Both the position numbers and the translations under genes were made by a program. This document shows, in pieces, positions 7,985 through 15,418 of a stretch of DNA of 17,306 nucleotides; within the stretch, counting starts at the first letter, position 1; every line of letters begins with the position of its first letter. Below the pieces are notes generated by a model, which ran no database searches, was not told where the DNA came from, and saw only the letters and a program-made list of their open reading frames with translations. Where the stretch lies: the NCBI GenBank assembly GCA_937920575.1, contig CAKZSF010000252.1, forward strand, positions 1 to 17,306, in the 5' to 3' direction. This DNA is from an uncultured Sphingomonadaceae bacterium. GTDB lineage: Bacteria; Pseudomonadota; Alphaproteobacteria; Sphingomonadales; Sphingomonadaceae.

Positions 7985-8009
7985 AGGGCGCCCGCAATGC
8001 GAACGCCCT
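7985..8009 (-). terminator. Terminator of the cpa/tad operon
   Basis: AGGGCG (7985-7990) pairs with CGCCCT (8004-8009); inside, after a 2x2 internal loop, CGC (7993-7995) pairs with GCG (7999-8001) around AAT. Read on the minus strand the stem runs into TTTCTCTTT, a fair U-tract, so it best serves the tad operon, whose last stop is at 8056-8058. In the + direction it is followed by CTCTCCC, so it is a poorer terminator for the marR-like gene, but it may still slow convergent transcription. Confidence 0.65.
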
Positions 8010-8055
8010 CTCCCGTAGCCAGAACGTAAACTGGTATCGTTATTCGTCCGATTTT

Positions 8056-9066
8056 TTAGCTTCCGGGTCCGTCGCCAGAGAAGGCGTCGGCGATCGAACA
8101 GGCCGCTGGTCCCAAAATCACGATGAAGAGAACCGGCAGAATGAACAGGATCAACGGAACCGTCATAATCGCAGGCAAACGCGCGGCCTTTTCTTCGGCG
8201 CGCATCATCCGCTCATTGCGGAATTCAGCCGACAGAACGCGCAGGGCAGAGGCCAGCGGCGTACCATAGCGTTCGGTCTGGATCATGGTGGTCACAACAC
8301 CCTGAACTGCATCCAAATCGACGCGGAACGCAAGATTATCAAACGCTTGCTTCCGTTCGTTGAGGAAGGACAGTTCAATTGCAGTCAGGGCAAATTCGTC
8401 ACCCAGTTCCGGGTATGCCCGGCCAAGCTCTTTCGCCACGCGGTTAAACGCGGCGTCGACTGTCAGACCAGCCTCGGCGCAAATGACCAACAGGTCGAGC
8501 GCATCCGGCAAGCCCTTGCGAATTGCGTCAGAGCGTTTGGTGATCTTGTTCTTCAGGAAAATATCTGGCGCTTTGTAGCCCAGAATGACCATGACAGCGA
8601 AACCGCCAAAGCGCTTCATGCTGCCCCATTCAGGGAACATGTCTGAGACATAGAACATGAACACGCCGGCAAGGCCCATCACGATCGGCAGAACCAATCG
8701 CGCGAAAATGACAAAGACAGCCAGTTCTTTTTGACGAATGCCAGCTTGTGCCAGCTTCTGCTGCACTTCTTTGACTTGGTCGTCTTGCAAGACTTTCATG
8801 CCTTGCAGCGTGTCTTTCACCTTATCGGCGTTCTCGTTCTTTTTGACGAGGCTTTGCCGCTTCTTGGCTTTCTGCGTGACGATGCCCGCTTTGAGCTCTT
8901 CACGCCGATCGCCAAGCGCTTTGACGCGCTTTGCCATCGGATCGCGCACAGTCACTGCGGCATAGACCGCTGCCATCACGGCCATTGCGGCGATGCCTGC
9001 CAGTACCGATCCGACGAGGATTACGTCGACGCCGAGCAGCGTTGGACCAGGAGGGTTATTTAGCAT
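8056..9066 (-). CDS. tadC: Tad pilus inner-membrane platform protein TadC, 336 aa
   Basis: One of the two GspF-like membrane proteins that form the assembly platform under the Flp/Tad pilus, converting motor-ATPase action into pilin extraction. Hydrophobic segments at about 13-37, 117-141, 151-168 and 299-321; a charged, Lys-rich cytoplasmic stretch at 41-115; T2SF domain at about 185-310 with LPDALDLLVICAEAGLTVD (186-204), the usual opening of the TadC domain, and ERYGTPLASALRVLS (265-279). Start is ATG at 9066 with a near-perfect AAGGAGG at 9075-9081, spacing 8 nt. It lies 18 nt after tadB. It is the last gene of the operon: no tadD-like TPR gene follows before the terminator, unlike in many alphaproteobacterial tad loci. 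Confidence 0.95.
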   Translation of the reverse strand: MLNNPPGPTLLGVDVILVGSVLAGIAAMAVMAAVYAAVTVRDPMAKRVKALGDRREELKAGIVTQKAKKRQSLVKKNENADKVKDTLQGMKVLQDDQVKEVQQKLAQAGIRQKELAVFVIFARLVLPIVMGLAGVFMFYVSDMFPEWGSMKRFGGFAVMVILGYKAPDIFLKNKITKRSDAIRKGLPDALDLLVICAEAGLTVDAAFNRVAKELGRAYPELGDEFALTAIELSFLNERKQAFDNLAFRVDLDAVQGVVTTMIQTERYGTPLASALRVLSAEFRNERMMRAEEKAARLPAIMTVPLILFILPVLFIVILGPAACSIADAFSGDGPGS

Positions 9067-9074
9067 TGTTTTGT

Positions 9075-9081
9075 CCTCCTT
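9075..9081 (-). promoter_or_regulatory. Strong ribosome-binding site of tadC
   Basis: AAGGAGG on the minus strand, 8 nt before the ATG of tadC and inside the short tadB-tadC gap. It is the best Shine-Dalgarno in the operon and fixes the tadC start. Confidence 0.85.
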
Positions 9082-9084
9082 CCC

Positions 9085-10056
9085 TTAGATTTCAAAGCTG
9101 ACCATTTTGGCCATGATGAAGGCACCGATGCCCATCCAGACCATGCCGCCCAGGCCGGTCACGATCAGTCGCTCGTCTTCAAAGAAGCCGGCGAGGTAAC
9201 CAGGGTTGATCCACCAGACCATGGCGAAAACCATGAAAGGCAGAGCGCCCACAATATAGGCCGATGCTTTCGATTCAGAGCTCATCGCTTTGATCTTCAG
9301 CTTCATTTGCGCGCGTTTGCGCAGCACTTCGGCAAGGTTCGAAAGCGTTTCTGCCAAGTTACCACCGGTTTCACGCTGGATTGCCAGAGTGATGGTGAAG
9401 AAGCTGAATTCAGCCATGTCGAGCCGATCGGCTGTGTCTTGCAAGGCGTCTTCCATTGTCCGGCCGACTTTGATCTTGTCGACGATCGCTTTGAATTCCT
9501 CGCCCACCGGGCCTTGAACCTCGGTCGAGACGACCGCCAGAGTTTCTGTGACAGGCAGACCCGAGCGCAAACCACGCACAAGCAATTCGATCGCATCGGG
9601 GAACTTGGACGTGAATTGGTTTGTCCGGCGATTGATAAAGAACCCAACGATCATATGGGGCAGACCCAAACCGAGGATTAAGCCAACGCCAAGCGACAAG
9701 AGCGCCGCCCCTGATCTGAGATAGATCAGCACTGCAAAAGCGAGTGTTAGGCCAAGCGATCCGTAGATATACTGCATGACCGTCCAGCCTTTGCCGGTCC
9801 GTTCCAACCGAAGCGCAAGAGCCTCGAGACGCGAGCCAGACCCTGCAATTTTGTATTGCATCGGCTTGCGCGCAGCGATTGCCTTCTTGAGCTGGCTTTC
9901 GACTTTGGTGTCAGTGCTTTCCGAGTGCCGGTAACGCAGCTGTTCCAGCCGGCGGGCACTTGCCTTGGCAGCAGATGGCCCGGCAATGGCGGCGTAGCTC
10001 AAGACCATCACAGCCATCAGCCCGAATGCGATCAGCACGAGTTGGACAATGCTCAT
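9085..10056 (-). CDS. tadB: Tad pilus inner-membrane platform protein TadB, 323 aa
   Basis: Partner of TadC in the inner-membrane platform of the Flp/Tad pilus. N-terminal membrane helix at 4-24, a basic cytoplasmic stretch (31-92), two helices at about 96-113 and 116-140, the T2SF domain from about 153 to 278 with FPDAIELLVRGLRSGLPVTE (152-171) and QRETGGNLAETLSNLAEVLR (227-246), then helices at 266-283 and 298-318. The GGNLAETL motif is typical of TadB, whose T2SF domain precedes two C-terminal helices. Start ATG at 10056 with AGGG 6 nt upstream. In most tad operons the gene just upstream is cpaF/tadA; here the preceding gene is cpaE, 80 nt away. Confidence 0.95.
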   Translation of the reverse strand: MSIVQLVLIAFGLMAVMVLSYAAIAGPSAAKASARRLEQLRYRHSESTDTKVESQLKKAIAARKPMQYKIAGSGSRLEALALRLERTGKGWTVMQYIYGSLGLTLAFAVLIYLRSGAALLSLGVGLILGLGLPHMIVGFFINRRTNQFTSKFPDAIELLVRGLRSGLPVTETLAVVSTEVQGPVGEEFKAIVDKIKVGRTMEDALQDTADRLDMAEFSFFTITLAIQRETGGNLAETLSNLAEVLRKRAQMKLKIKAMSSESKASAYIVGALPFMVFAMVWWINPGYLAGFFEDERLIVTGLGGMVWMGIGAFIMAKMVSFEI

Positions 10057-10078
10057 TCTCTATCCCTTTGCCTTGCGG

Positions 10079-10091
10079 ATTGACGGTCAAT
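10079..10091. repeat. Perfect ATTGAC-G-GTCAAT palindrome in the cpaE-tadB gap
   Basis: ATTGAC (10079-10084), one central G and GTCAAT (10086-10091) form a perfect 6-1-6 dyad, 23 bp upstream of tadB. Its short centre makes it a better DNA operator than an RNA hairpin. No other copy was noticed in the window. Confidence 0.5.
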
Positions 10092-10092
10092 T

Positions 10093-10123
10093 CGGGCGAG
10101 AATTGCTTGGCAAGCCTCGCCCG
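10093..10123 (-). repeat. Long intercistronic hairpin between cpaE and tadB
   Basis: CGGGCGAG (10093-10100) pairs perfectly with CTCGCCCG (10116-10123). Inside, GCTT (10105-10108) pairs with AAGC (10112-10115) around GGC, leaving AATT as a one-sided bulge. The total is 12 bp of stem. On the mRNA strand no U-tract follows, so it is more likely an mRNA-stability or processing element that uncouples tadB expression from the upstream genes than a full terminator. Confidence 0.6.
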
Positions 10124-10136
10124 GAACGATCAATCT

Positions 10137-11447
10137 TTAGCCGGCGTCTACCTTGTCAGCTTTTGCAGGAGCTGCATCTGCCGACTTGTCTTTCTTCGAA
10201 AGCAGCGACTTGATGTCGAATTTGCCAAGCAGTGATTTGGTGCCAACTTCTTCAAGCTTAGCTCCGCCTTCTTCATCGGCAGCACCGATGATAGCTTGCG
10301 CAATATCCTTCATCACACCGCCTGCTTTCGAAGAGCCGTTGGCATCAACGAAGGTCTGACCCAGCTTGGCTGCATTGGCAGCTGCTTTTGCATCAAACGG
10401 AACCGTGAAGTTGATCTTGCGCTCAATCGAGGCTTCGAAATCAGCTTTACTGATTTCACCATTGCCCGGGTGAACCTTGCTGGCGACAACCAGTGGTGTT
10501 GCATGCGGAGCGTTGGTTTTCAGCCACGAGAGAATGCGGATCGCATCCCGCGCAGAAGCCAGCGTCATTTCGGTGGCAACCAGCGCAATGTTCACTTCGC
10601 CCAACACGTGGGGGAAATTGATCAACATGTTGCGCGGCAGATCAACCACCGTCATTTCAAAGGCTTGCTTGAACTCTTCCTCCAGCTGGACGAAGGCAGA
10701 GCCGTCGGTCATCAAAGGCGCGTTGATCGGAGCTTCTGCCGACAGGATCGACAGATGATCGTTTGCACGGATCATGGCGCGTTCGATGAACAGGCCGTCA
10801 ATCCGGCTGGGATTGTCGATCGCATCGGTCAGGCCGCGACCGGGCTCCAGATCCAGCGTCAGAGCGCCAGTGCCGAAGTGTACGTCGAGATCCAAGAGTG
10901 CAGTTGGCATCTTGTGATCATTGCTGAACAGCCATGCCAGCGATGTCGCGATAGTGGATGCACCCACACCGCCACGCGTGCCAATAACGGCGGTCGAAAC
11001 ATGCGGTTTGTCCACTTGTGCTTCGCCCGCTTTTGGCGCGCTGAACACGGCTTGTGCTTGCACCAGCGCATCGCGCAGCTGCGCCGCCGACAGTGGTTTC
11101 AGCAGATAGTCGTGGATGCCGCTAGACAGCAAATCGCGATACAGGCGTACGTCGTTGACTTGGCCGACAGCGATCACGACCGTACCCGGCTCGCAAACTT
11201 CTGCCAGCGAGTTGATATCGTTCAGCGGATCGCCGCTTTCCGACAGGTCAACCATCAGGATTGCCGGAGACGCGCTGATCGAGAGTGATTGCACAGCGTT
11301 GCGCAGGCCACCCTTGTTGCACTTCTCGGGCTGCCAGCCCATTTCGATAATGACTGGGCGCAGCACGTCCAGCGCGTTGTCGTCGCAGATAAAGGCCGCA
11401 AATGGATCGCGGTCCCCGCCTGCACCTGGTTTCCAAGGAGCGTTCAT
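10137..11447 (-). CDS. cpaE: CpaE/TadZ pilus-localisation protein, receiver-like plus ParA-like domains, 436 aa
   Basis: Cytoplasmic MinD/ParA-related protein that places the Tad machine in the cell. Residues 14-135 look like a response-regulator receiver: acidic pair Asp22-Asp23 after beta-1, Asp67 after the beta-3 stretch AILMV, and Lys117 in LLKPLS. Residues 150-390 are the ATPase-like domain. Its P-loop reads GTRGGVGASTI (156-166): Arg158 replaces the ParA signature lysine and Ala163 replaces the P-loop lysine. LLDLDVHFG (184-192) and VVDLPRN (267-273) fit the other nucleotide-site strands. The tail (395-436) is Lys/Ala-rich. Start: ATG at 11447 has GGAGG at 11456-11460, spacing 8 nt; a GTG five codons upstream lies in the Shine-Dalgarno itself and is rejected. 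Only one base separates the cpaD stop from this ATG, so the two are translationally coupled. Confidence 0.93.
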   Translation of the reverse strand: MNAPWKPGAGGDRDPFAAFICDDNALDVLRPVIIEMGWQPEKCNKGGLRNAVQSLSISASPAILMVDLSESGDPLNDINSLAEVCEPGTVVIAVGQVNDVRLYRDLLSSGIHDYLLKPLSAAQLRDALVQAQAVFSAPKAGEAQVDKPHVSTAVIGTRGGVGASTIATSLAWLFSNDHKMPTALLDLDVHFGTGALTLDLEPGRGLTDAIDNPSRIDGLFIERAMIRANDHLSILSAEAPINAPLMTDGSAFVQLEEEFKQAFEMTVVDLPRNMLINFPHVLGEVNIALVATEMTLASARDAIRILSWLKTNAPHATPLVVASKVHPGNGEISKADFEASIERKINFTVPFDAKAAANAAKLGQTFVDANGSSKAGGVMKDIAQAIIGAADEEGGAKLEEVGTKSLLGKFDIKSLLSKKDKSADAAPAKADKVDAG

Positions 11448-11448
11448 C

Positions 11449-12105
11449 TTAGTTACCTCCACCGGTTGCTGAAGCTTTCAATCCGCCTTCACCGGTTGGT
11501 GCTTGCTGACGATAGCTGTCGATCGCTTTGGTCGATGTAGAAACGGTGGTTGTGCCGTCACTTTCTGCGCCTTTCACCAGATGTTCTGGATCGGCGATCA
11601 TCGCGGCCATATTGCCATTCACGGAACAGCCGAAGTCAGGCGTCGTCGCGTTGGCATAATTGCCGGTGTGCTTGTTTGACCAATCGGGGCAACCCGGCAC
11701 ATGGGCAGAGCTGCGCGAGATCACCACACGGGCGCTACCGGGATTGACATAGCCGTTGGTTACCGGTGCGCCGGCACTCAGCAACACGCCATAGCGTTCT
11801 GCGAGTTCGCCAACGGCCTCACGTGTTGCAGGGCTGGCGCTGGCATCCTCGAGATAGACTTTGTCGCCATATCCCAGATCCATGCTTTCGAACCAGTTGG
11901 ACAGACGGCGCTGCTCAGGGATCGAAAGACCACCCATGCCGGTGCGAACGTCCATAGTGTAGTTCGACTTTTCAACCACCGGTTGTTTGACCGAATAGAG
12001 CGAACGGTTGACGTCTGCGCCGCCCATTCCGCCACAAGCGGACAATGCGAGGCCCAGTGAGAGGGCAATAGCGGCGGTAGCCGGCTTTTTGCTGTATTTA
12101 GACAT
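11449..12105 (-). CDS. cpaD: CpaD pilus-assembly lipoprotein, 218 aa
   Basis: Outer-membrane lipoprotein of the alphaproteobacterial Tad machine, thought to support secretin assembly. Residues 1-23 form a lipoprotein signal peptide with lipobox LSAC, acylated Cys24. The family signature GCPDWS, about 18 residues, then DFGCSVNGNMAAMIADP is present in the second half. Ser-, Thr- and Gly-rich C-terminal end. Start: ATG at 12105 has AAAGG about 7-8 nt upstream and places the signal peptide at the very N-terminus; a GTG at 12121-12123 would overlap the cpaC stop and add six residues, and is less likely. The gene begins 14 nt after cpaC and ends one base before cpaE. Confidence 0.93.
   Translation of the reverse strand: MSKYSKKPATAAIALSLGLALSACGGMGGADVNRSLYSVKQPVVEKSNYTMDVRTGMGGLSIPEQRRLSNWFESMDLGYGDKVYLEDASASPATREAVGELAERYGVLLSAGAPVTNGYVNPGSARVVISRSSAHVPGCPDWSNKHTGNYANATTPDFGCSVNGNMAAMIADPEHLVKGAESDGTTTVSTSTKAIDSYRQQAPTGEGGLKASATGGGN
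11456..11460 (-). promoter_or_regulatory. Ribosome-binding site that fixes the cpaE start
   Basis: GGAGG on the minus strand lies inside the last sense codons of cpaD, 8 nt before ATG 11447. It rules out the GTG at 11460-11462 as the start of cpaE. Confidence 0.8.
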
Positions 12106-12119
12106 TGAGATTACCTTTC

Positions 12120-13652
12120 TCACTTGAGGCTGAAGCCAGGAACCGCGCCGCCTTTGGGGGCCGCTGATTCACCAGACTGTTTGGGCTTGGTGGCTTTGGG
12201 ATCGACCATGCCGACTTGCGGATTTTGATCCCCGCCAGACTGACGTGGCTTCGGACGATCACCGCCGGTGATGCCATCTTGCTCCTTGTTCAGCAGCAAT
12301 TGCTGGAACGCTGTTGGAGCGCGGAAGCCGTCGGTCGGCAGTTTGATCTCGCTATCGCTGACCGGTTTCACCAGATATGGTGTCACCACGATAACCAGCT
12401 CTGTCTGACCTTTGCGGAAAGACTTGGAGCGGAACAGATTGCCGATGATGGGCATGTCGCCAACGCCCGGCGTCTTGTCGATCGTGTTCTGCGCGTTGTT
12501 GCTGAGCAAGCCAGCAATCATGAAGCTCTGACCCGAACCGAGTTCAACGGTCGTTTCAGCGCGGCGAATGGTAAGCGCCGGGATCTGGAAGCCGTTCAGC
12601 GTTACCGCGCCTTGGCTCGACAATTCCGACACTTCCGGACGCACGCGGATCGAAATCCGGCCGTTTTCCAGCACCGTCGGTGTGTAGGCCAGACTAACGC
12701 CGAATTTCTTATATTCGACAGTCGTCGTACCCAGACCCTGACTGAGCGGGATCGGGAATTCACCACCGGCAAGGAAGTCAGCGGTTTCGCCAGACAGCGC
12801 CGTCAGGTTTGGCTGGGACAAGGTCGTCACCAAACCTTCAGTCTCGCCCAGGTCAAGCGCGCCAGCCAGATCGAGACCCAGAAACTTGCCGAAACCAGCG
12901 AGAGTTGAGTCCGTACCGTTTTGCGTAACAAGGCTGCCACCGTCTGGTGCTTCGTTAAAGCCAACGCCAACGCCTGCCGGGCTGCCCGGTGTGTAGGTTG
13001 GGAATGTGCCAGAGCGGCCACGGCTGATGCCGAATTGGAAGCCGCCGGATGTGTCAACAGTCGACAGGTTGGCTCCGATAGAGCGCACCAGCGACCGGCT
13101 GACCTCGGCAAAGCGCACCCGCAGGTTCACTTGCAGCGGTGTCGCGATCTTCAGTCGGCTGACGACATTTGCGCCTTCGCCAACGAATGCCTCAACCAGA
13201 CGCTCTGCTTCAGCAGCGTGATCCGGAGCGGCCACGGTGCCCGTTAGCAGCACTGTGTTGGTGCCCATCGTTGCGACCGAGATCTTCGCCTCTGGCATTG
13301 CCAGCGCTAGCATCTGGTCGATGCTGTCGATGTTCGAACCGACACGGACATTGGCAGACCAGATCACATCACCAGCAGCGTTGCTGGCATAGATCGTTGT
13401 CTGACCGCCCGAGCGACCGAAGACATACAGCTGACGGCCCGATTTGATCTGAACATCGGCAATCGCTTCGTTGGCGATAAAGATGTCCGCCATGTTGCCC
13501 GGCACAGTGATCAGTTCACCGCGGCCAACCGACAGGACAATGTCCTGCGCTGGACGTGTAACCGACTGAGCCTGAGCGCTGGTTGCCGGCATGGCAATCG
13601 GCGCTGCAAGAGCAATCGCAGATAGGAAGGTTGCGGAAAGGCGGCGTTTCAT
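12120..13652 (-). CDS. cpaC: CpaC/RcpA outer-membrane secretin of the Tad pilus, 510 aa
   Basis: Forms the ring-shaped outer-membrane channel for the pilus. Numbered from the ATG at 13652: Sec signal peptide 1-28 ending ATSAQA; a pilus-secretin N-terminal domain about 31-104 (IVLSVGRGELITV and later GRQLYVFGRSGGQTTIYA); a BON-like domain about 105-171; the secretin core about 264-430 with LSQPNLTALSGETADFLAGG (278-297) and the signature VGDMPIIGNLFRSKSF (397-412). Residues 430-510 are an unusual Gly/Pro/Lys/Gln-rich tail. Start: AGGGG sits 7 nt before ATG 13652 and the signal peptide begins there; GTG 13715 and ATG 13706 would put 18-21 residues before the signal peptide, so they are less likely. 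The 59-nt distance from the cpaB stop includes no other feature. Confidence 0.94.
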   Translation of the reverse strand: MKRRLSATFLSAIALAAPIAMPATSAQAQSVTRPAQDIVLSVGRGELITVPGNMADIFIANEAIADVQIKSGRQLYVFGRSGGQTTIYASNAAGDVIWSANVRVGSNIDSIDQMLALAMPEAKISVATMGTNTVLLTGTVAAPDHAAEAERLVEAFVGEGANVVSRLKIATPLQVNLRVRFAEVSRSLVRSIGANLSTVDTSGGFQFGISRGRSGTFPTYTPGSPAGVGVGFNEAPDGGSLVTQNGTDSTLAGFGKFLGLDLAGALDLGETEGLVTTLSQPNLTALSGETADFLAGGEFPIPLSQGLGTTTVEYKKFGVSLAYTPTVLENGRISIRVRPEVSELSSQGAVTLNGFQIPALTIRRAETTVELGSGQSFMIAGLLSNNAQNTIDKTPGVGDMPIIGNLFRSKSFRKGQTELVIVVTPYLVKPVSDSEIKLPTDGFRAPTAFQQLLLNKEQDGITGGDRPKPRQSGGDQNPQVGMVDPKATKPKQSGESAAPKGGAVPGFSLK

Positions 13653-13711
13653 GATCTTGCCCCTGGGTTTAAATGCCTGAATGGCTGTGTTTTTATTGCT
13701 GGTCATGGCGA

Positions 13712-14836
13712 TCACCGTACCGTCGCTTGAGCTGCGGGCAGCATCCTGCGGGTCTGGTCAACACCGTTGGCTGTCGCCTCGTTGAGGGCTTTCGCTCCTG
13801 ACGGATCCAGTTGGACAGTCGACGTTGCCTTGCCGCGGGTCACGCGAACCACAGGTCCACGTGGTCGCTGTGGTTGAGCAGCAACCGGGGCGTTAAAGGC
13901 ACCGGTGTTTGCCGCCGCGTTCACCACAGCTGTGGCGACCTCTTTGGCGACTTCCTCTTTCTTCTTCGGCATTGAGCTGCGTTGGAAGCGAGAGACGTCA
14001 CCACCGGTTACGAAGGTGGATTTGCCTTCTTGCGGGCGAGCCAGAGCGCTTTGGAGATAGCGTTCTTCCTCTTCCGCGCTGGCGCCTTCTGGGATGTTGA
14101 CATCACCATTGGCAATCGCACGTTCCAGATCGGACTGGTTGTCAGCCAACGAACGCAGCGACAGGCTGAGCGTACCGATGGTCTGGGCAACCGCAATCTT
14201 CTCTGCGATGCGTGGAGTCACTTCCATAGTGACGTGTTTGTATTCACGAACAACCGTACTGCCGTCGACCGTCTCTTGCGTGGTCGAGGTGTCGGTTGCG
14301 AGCACGCGGATATTGCGCAGCACGGTTTCCGATGCTTTCAGTTCTGGGCCATCGTCGCCTTTCACTGACTGGGTCAGCATCAGGTCAACGCGGTCTCCTG
14401 GGAAGACAAAACCGGCAACACCGGTCTTGGCAGACACAGGGATCGTGATGGCACGCATGCCAGGGCCAAGCGCCGCAGCCAGGAAGCCGCGATCACCGGG
14501 CTTCACCAGAGCGCCTTGAGTGATTGGCTCACCGGCACTGATTGGATGACGCACGACAGTGCCCAGCAGCTTGGCCATGTCAGCCTCGCCATCAATGAAA
14601 TAGGCGTTCTCGACCATTTCTTTGGGCCACAGTTGGAACGATACGCTGTCCGCTGTGATGATTGTGCCGGTTGGCAAAGACCGCTGCGCGACCAACACTT
14701 TTGGTCCTTGTGGTTCAGCTGGCGCAGCCTGTGTCTCTGGGGCTGATGCACCCATAAACAAACTTCTGGCTGCAAATGCCGTGCCGACCGCAATGATCAG
14801 CGCGCCTACCAAGAGAAGCAGTTTTTTCCTGTCCAT
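13712..14836 (-). CDS. cpaB: CpaB/RcpC pilus-assembly protein, 374 aa
   Basis: Periplasmic, inner-membrane-anchored protein of the Tad apparatus that associates with the secretin. Membrane anchor at residues 6-23; SAF domain about 46-112 (VAQRSLPTGTIITADSVSF); RcpC/CpaB domain from about 125 to 240 with GMRAITIPV (126-134) and FPGDRVDLML (145-154). Residues 250-374 are a long, charged then Pro/Ala-rich tail, longer than in compact CpaB proteins. Start ATG at 14836; AGGGGG lies about 11 nt upstream, a little far. The cpaA stop is 87 nt upstream, and the gap contains a perfect 9-bp hairpin. Confidence 0.94.
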   Translation of the reverse strand: MDRKKLLLLVGALIIAVGTAFAARSLFMGASAPETQAAPAEPQGPKVLVAQRSLPTGTIITADSVSFQLWPKEMVENAYFIDGEADMAKLLGTVVRHPISAGEPITQGALVKPGDRGFLAAALGPGMRAITIPVSAKTGVAGFVFPGDRVDLMLTQSVKGDDGPELKASETVLRNIRVLATDTSTTQETVDGSTVVREYKHVTMEVTPRIAEKIAVAQTIGTLSLSLRSLADNQSDLERAIANGDVNIPEGASAEEEERYLQSALARPQEGKSTFVTGGDVSRFQRSSMPKKKEEVAKEVATAVVNAAANTGAFNAPVAAQPQRPRGPVVRVTRGKATSTVQLDPSGAKALNEATANGVDQTRRMLPAAQATVR

Positions 14837-14859
14837 GGTGCTCTTAGCCCCCTAATTCC

Positions 14860-14880
14860 GCCCGGAAACACTTTCCGGGC
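14860..14880 (-). repeat. Perfect 9-bp hairpin between cpaA and cpaB
   Basis: GCCCGGAAA (14860-14868) and TTTCCGGGC (14872-14880) are perfectly complementary around CAC (GTG on the mRNA strand). On the minus strand it is followed by GGAATTAGGGGG, with no U-run, so it is not a standard terminator. It lies 23 bp before cpaB and close to its ribosome site, where it could act as an mRNA-processing or stability element separating cpaA from the rest. Confidence 0.6.
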
Positions 14881-14923
14881 CGTTCGTTTGTGCCTCTTAC
14901 GGGCATAGTGGTTAAAATCCGGT

Positions 14924-15418
14924 TCACCCCGCAGCGCTCGTCATGCTTGAGAGCAGCGGTGTGTATTGTGATCCGATGATCCAAAGCCCGGCGGTTGCGA
15001 TGGCAACGCCATAAGGAATGGCGAGCTTTTCCTTGCGCTTGCGCAGGACGTGGTTGACGCCCATCACCAGTGTGAGCACGCCGCCCACAATCGCCATGAT
15101 GATCAGCAGTCTGATGAAATTGGTGGGATCGACCCACAGCGCCAGTGCAGTCAGCAGCTTCACATCGCCGCCACCCATCATGCGCATGGCAAACAACGCC
15201 GCGAACACGACAAACGCGCCAACGCCAACACCCAACTGGATGGCAACGTCTGGCCACAAGGACAATCCGCTGGCCCACCAATAGAGTGGTGCTGTCAAGG
15301 CAATCGCTGCGTTCAGCCAATTATCGATCTGGCGACGACGCAGGTCCGTAAACGCTGCAATAACCAGCGCGATTGCCAAGGCGGCAAGCAGCACATATTG
15401 AAACAAATCGCTCGGCAT
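14924..15418 (-). CDS. cpaA: CpaA/TadV prepilin peptidase (A24 family), 164 aa
   Basis: Inner-membrane aspartic protease that trims the leader of Flp pilin and pseudopilins. The catalytic aspartates are Asp25 in FTDLRRRQIDNWLN and Asp85 in MGGGDVKLL, the GxGD motif of the family. About five to six hydrophobic segments cover the protein. It is the small TadV-type form without the methyltransferase domain of PilD. Start: ATG at 15418, preceded by GGGGA about 9 nt upstream; the open frame extends 40 codons further, but that part is not membrane-protein-like and would overlap the divergent hydrolase gene. First gene of the pilus operon as seen here; its promoter should lie in 15419-15530. Confidence 0.94.
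   Translation of the reverse strand: MPSDLFQYVLLAALAIALVIAAFTDLRRRQIDNWLNAAIALTAPLYWWASGLSLWPDVAIQLGVGVGAFVVFAALFAMRMMGGGDVKLLTALALWVDPTNFIRLLIIMAIVGGVLTLVMGVNHVLRKRKEKLAIPYGVAIATAGLWIIGSQYTPLLSSMTSAAG

Noticed and set aside
8018..8033. CCAG-N8-CTGG inverted repeat beyond the tadC stop
   Set aside because: A 4-bp stem with an 8-nt loop is weak and common by chance; the better terminator lies next to it.
10296..11288. 330-codon plus-strand frame opposite cpaE
   Set aside because: Shadow of cpaE in the opposite strand; the real gene has family motifs and a clear ribosome site.
13653..13715. N-terminal extension of CpaC from GTG 13715 or ATG 13706
   Set aside because: It would place about 20 residues before a typical signal peptide that begins at ATG 13652, which has AGGGG 7 nt upstream.
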